DNA of 64,000 nt. Origin: Stutzerimonas stutzeri. GTDB lineage: Bacteria; Pseudomonadota; Gammaproteobacteria; Pseudomonadales; Pseudomonadaceae. The translations under genes were made by a program, and so were the position numbers. The notes beneath the pieces are model-generated. The model saw only the letters and a program-made list of their open reading frames with translations, was not told the DNA's origin and did not search any database. Shown one piece after another: positions 60,791 through 64,000 of the stretch (position 1 is the first letter of the stretch; each line of letters begins with the position of its first letter). The stretch is taken from assembly GCF_018138085.1 (NCBI RefSeq), contig NZ_CP073105.1, positions 434,001 through 498,000 on the forward strand, read 5' to 3'.

Positions 60791-61762
60791 ATGAAAGTTA
60801 CCCTGCAACCCTCCGGTGCGGTGCTCGATGTCGAGCGCGGCGAGCTGATTCTCGATGCGGCTCGCCGGCTGGGCTACGACTGCCCGCAGGCCTGCCGTAA
60901 TGGCAATTGCCAGATATGCGCCGCGCTGCTGGTCAACGGCCGGGTGCGCCAGCGCGGCGAGAGCCACGACCACGGCGAGGTTTTCGCCTGTCTGGCCGAG
61001 CCTGAAGAGGATTGTGTTCTGCTCTGGGATGGTGTGCTCGCACCCGGTGAGCTGCCGGTGCGCGCGCTCAGTTGCCAATTGATCAGCTGTGAAGCGGTTG
61101 GCGGCGACGTGTTTCGGTTGCTGCTCCGCGCACCCGCAGGCAAGCCGCCGCGCTATCACGCCGGACAATACCTGCTGTTGCAGCGAGAGGATGGCGAATA
61201 CAGCGCGTTTTCGCTGGCGTCCGCGCCTGGGCGTGGTCGAGAGCTGGAATTACACGTGCTGGCGCGCGAGCCATCGACGATCGGCTTGCTCGAATTTCTC
61301 AGGCGTCGCGGAATGGTCAACGTGCAGATGCCGTTCGGCGACACCCATCTTGCCGAGCTGCCGGATGGACCGTTGGTGCTGATCGCCGCGGGAACCGGCA
61401 TGGCGCAGATGCACAGTCTGATCGAGCATTGCCGTGCCCAGGGATTCCCTCATCCGGTACACCTGTACTGGGGCGTTCGGCGCCCAGAGGATTTCTACCA
61501 GTTGCCGCATTGGGATGAATGGCAGAGCATGCCCAATCTGCAGCTACATCAGGTGGTCAGTGATGTCTGCGGCTGGCCGGGACGTTGCGGCATGCTGCAC
61601 GAAGCCGTCTGTGAGGATTTCAGCGATCTGAAGCCGGTTCACGTCTACGCCAGCGGCTCCCCGGCGATGATCTACGGCACGCTGGATGCGCTGGTCGAGG
61701 CTGGGATGGACGCAACGCAGATGCGTGCGGACGTGTTCGCTTACGCGCCGCGAGCGTCATAA
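60791..61762 (+). CDS. 2Fe-2S / FAD-dependent NAD(P)H oxidoreductase
   Basis: A 323-residue reductase. The N-terminal plant-type ferredoxin domain has Cys35-x4-Cys40-x2-Cys43 and Cys67, the exact 2Fe-2S spacing. The ferredoxin-reductase domain has the flavin motif RYHAGQYLLLQ...YSAFSLAS and the NAD(P)H motif LIAAGTGMAQM. It resembles CDP-6-deoxy-glucoseen reductase (AscD) and phenol-hydroxylase-type reductases, and is often annotated as such in Pseudomonas. Its partner is unknown. Placement behind ubiD raises a role in supplying reduced flavin or electrons to quinone synthesis. Confidence 0.85.
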   Translation: MKVTLQPSGAVLDVERGELILDAARRLGYDCPQACRNGNCQICAALLVNGRVRQRGESHDHGEVFACLAEPEEDCVLLWDGVLAPGELPVRALSCQLISCEAVGGDVFRLLLRAPAGKPPRYHAGQYLLLQREDGEYSAFSLASAPGRGRELELHVLAREPSTIGLLEFLRRRGMVNVQMPFGDTHLAELPDGPLVLIAAGTGMAQMHSLIEHCRAQGFPHPVHLYWGVRRPEDFYQLPHWDEWQSMPNLQLHQVVSDVCGWPGRCGMLHEAVCEDFSDLKPVHVYASGSPAMIYGTLDALVEAGMDATQMRADVFAYAPRAS

Positions 61763-61821
61763 GGGCACCTGCGACGCTGTTCGCGCGCACGTGACGAGCG
61801 CGCAACAAACGAGCACGCAAC

Positions 61822-61850
61822 AAAAAGGGAGGCCGCGCCTCCCTTTTTTT
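61822..61850. terminator. Bidirectional intrinsic terminator
   Basis: AAAAAGGGAGGC pairs with GCCTCCCTTTTT (stem 61822-61833 with 61837-61848) around a CGC loop. A-tract and T-tract allow termination in both directions, between the reductase and the convergent SPOR gene. Confidence 0.93.
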
Positions 61851-61859
61851 CATCCTGAG

Positions 61860-62534
61860 TCAGCGGGCTTGCCGTTGCTGTAGCAGCAGGTTGCTGTAAC
61901 CGCTGGCTGCCAGGGTCTTCTGCGCCTTGCCGAGTTGGTCTCGATCGACGTAGGGGCCAACCAGTACCCGATACCAGACCTCATCGCGGACGGTCACGTT
62001 TTCCACCCGAACGTCCTGGCCGAGCAGGATGATCTGTGCGCGAACCTTTTCCGCCTCGTTCTTCTGGCGGAATGAGCCGGCCTGCAGAAAAAACTGCGTC
62101 ACTGGCGCCTTGGTCACGGTAGGGGGCGGTGGTGGCGGAACCTGACCGTTCAGCGCTGCCTCGGCGCGTGCGGCGTCGATTTTCGCGGCATCCTCGGGCG
62201 TGACTGGCTCCGGTGTCGGCGTCGGCACCTCGGGCTTGGGTGGCTCAGGCGGCAAGATGACTTCGGACTCTGGCAGCAGGGTGTAGAAGTCGTACTTCGG
62301 CTTGACCGCCTGGCCGTTGCTCGGAGCCGAGCGCTTCGGTTGCTCCTTGGGCTTGGCGGTTTCCTTGTCCCGCTTGATCTCCTTGCCGCCGGGCTCCAGG
62401 TTCGTCAGGAACATGATGAAGCCGCCAATGACCAGCCCGCAGATCAGCCAGATCCAGCCGGGAACGGGCTTCTTGGCCGGGGCTTGGTAGCGGCTCGCGC
62501 CGCGCTTCGGGGCGGGTTTCTTCCTGGCAGCCAC
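61860..62534 (-). CDS. SPOR-domain protein (FtsN-like)
   Basis: A 224-residue bitopic membrane protein. A basic cytoplasmic N-terminus (MAARKKPAPKRGAS) precedes one transmembrane helix (about 26-44, GWIWLICGLVIGGFIMFL). A Pro/Lys-rich periplasmic linker follows, ending with the SPOR domain (APVTQFFLQAGSFRQKNEAEKVRAQIILLGQDVRVENV...YRVLVGPYVDRDQLGKAQKTL) that binds denuded septal peptidoglycan. It is probably a cell-division protein of FtsN type. It starts at GTG 62534 immediately after the argS stop codon, with no intergenic bases, so it is translationally coupled to argS. Confidence 0.88.
   Translation of the reverse strand: MAARKKPAPKRGASRYQAPAKKPVPGWIWLICGLVIGGFIMFLTNLEPGGKEIKRDKETAKPKEQPKRSAPSNGQAVKPKYDFYTLLPESEVILPPEPPKPEVPTPTPEPVTPEDAAKIDAARAEAALNGQVPPPPPPTVTKAPVTQFFLQAGSFRQKNEAEKVRAQIILLGQDVRVENVTVRDEVWYRVLVGPYVDRDQLGKAQKTLAASGYSNLLLQQRQAR

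Positions 62535-64000
<1,466 letters not shown>

Overview
The window is a GC-rich, gene-dense gammaproteobacterial chromosome segment. It almost certainly comes from the Pseudomonadaceae, most likely the Pseudomonas stutzeri group (Stutzerimonas). The evidence is gene content and order: rep-proE, comM-ubiK-glnK-amtB, yjbQ-sutA, lptM-lysA-dapF-DUF484-xerC-yigB, cyaY, rnk-cyaA, argH-algZ-algR-hemC-hemD-hemX-hemY, dsbH-algQ-algP, hemB-ppk-ppx-trxA-rho-ubiD. From memory this is the P. aeruginosa order with small insertions and losses. Two adjacent amtB genes behind one glnK is an arrangement described for P. stutzeri. No rRNA, tRNA, CRISPR array, transposase, integrase or prophage gene was seen.

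Layout. (1) 1-9617 is the least universally conserved part: a minus-strand sugar operon (alpha-glucosidase, trehalose-synthase-like GH13, DUF1080), a divergent GAPDH plus cyclodeaminase-like pair, then an Fe-alcohol dehydrogenase/mmsA/IclR catabolic locus with a striking promoter region. (2) 9624-10539 is four head-to-tail 229-bp noncoding repeats, followed by rep, the c-di-GMP phosphodiesterase proE, a BCCT transporter, comM and ubiK. (3) 18570-21976 is the nitrogen-control locus glnK-amtB1-amtB2 with an NtrC-like site and a sigma-54 promoter. (4) 22075-28253 holds yjbQ, sutA, the lysine/cell-wall and XerC operon, and frataxin. (5) 28418-35519 holds rnk, cyaA, corA and several poorly characterised small genes. 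(6) 35639-46256 holds argH, the AlgZ/AlgR two-component system, a heptanucleotide tandem array, the heme genes hemCDXY, dsbH, algQ and algP. (7) 46324-52049 is a run of ABC-F, MscS-like, TerC, LysE, YaiI, YigI and ElbB genes. (8) 52365-64000 holds hemB, ppk/ppx, trxA, rho, ubiD with a flavin/iron-sulfur reductase, a SPOR protein and a truncated argS.

Functional themes: nitrogen sensing and ammonium uptake; heme synthesis split between hemB and hemCDXY; alginate/virulence-type regulation (AlgZ/R, AlgQ, AlgP); global transcription factors (SutA, AlgQ/Rsd, Rho, Rnk); polyphosphate turnover; and osmolyte/disaccharide metabolism (GH13 pair, DUF1080, BetT).

No clearly new defence or mobile system is visible. 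The most unusual features are the heptamer array beside the hemC promoter, the four-copy 229-bp repeat, the paired GAGA-N7-TCTC sites around the Fe-ADH promoter, the disaccharide operon carrying a 3-keto-disaccharide-hydrolase-type gene, and the rho leader with no Shine-Dalgarno sequence. Family assignments come from reading the translated sequences; no database search was run.
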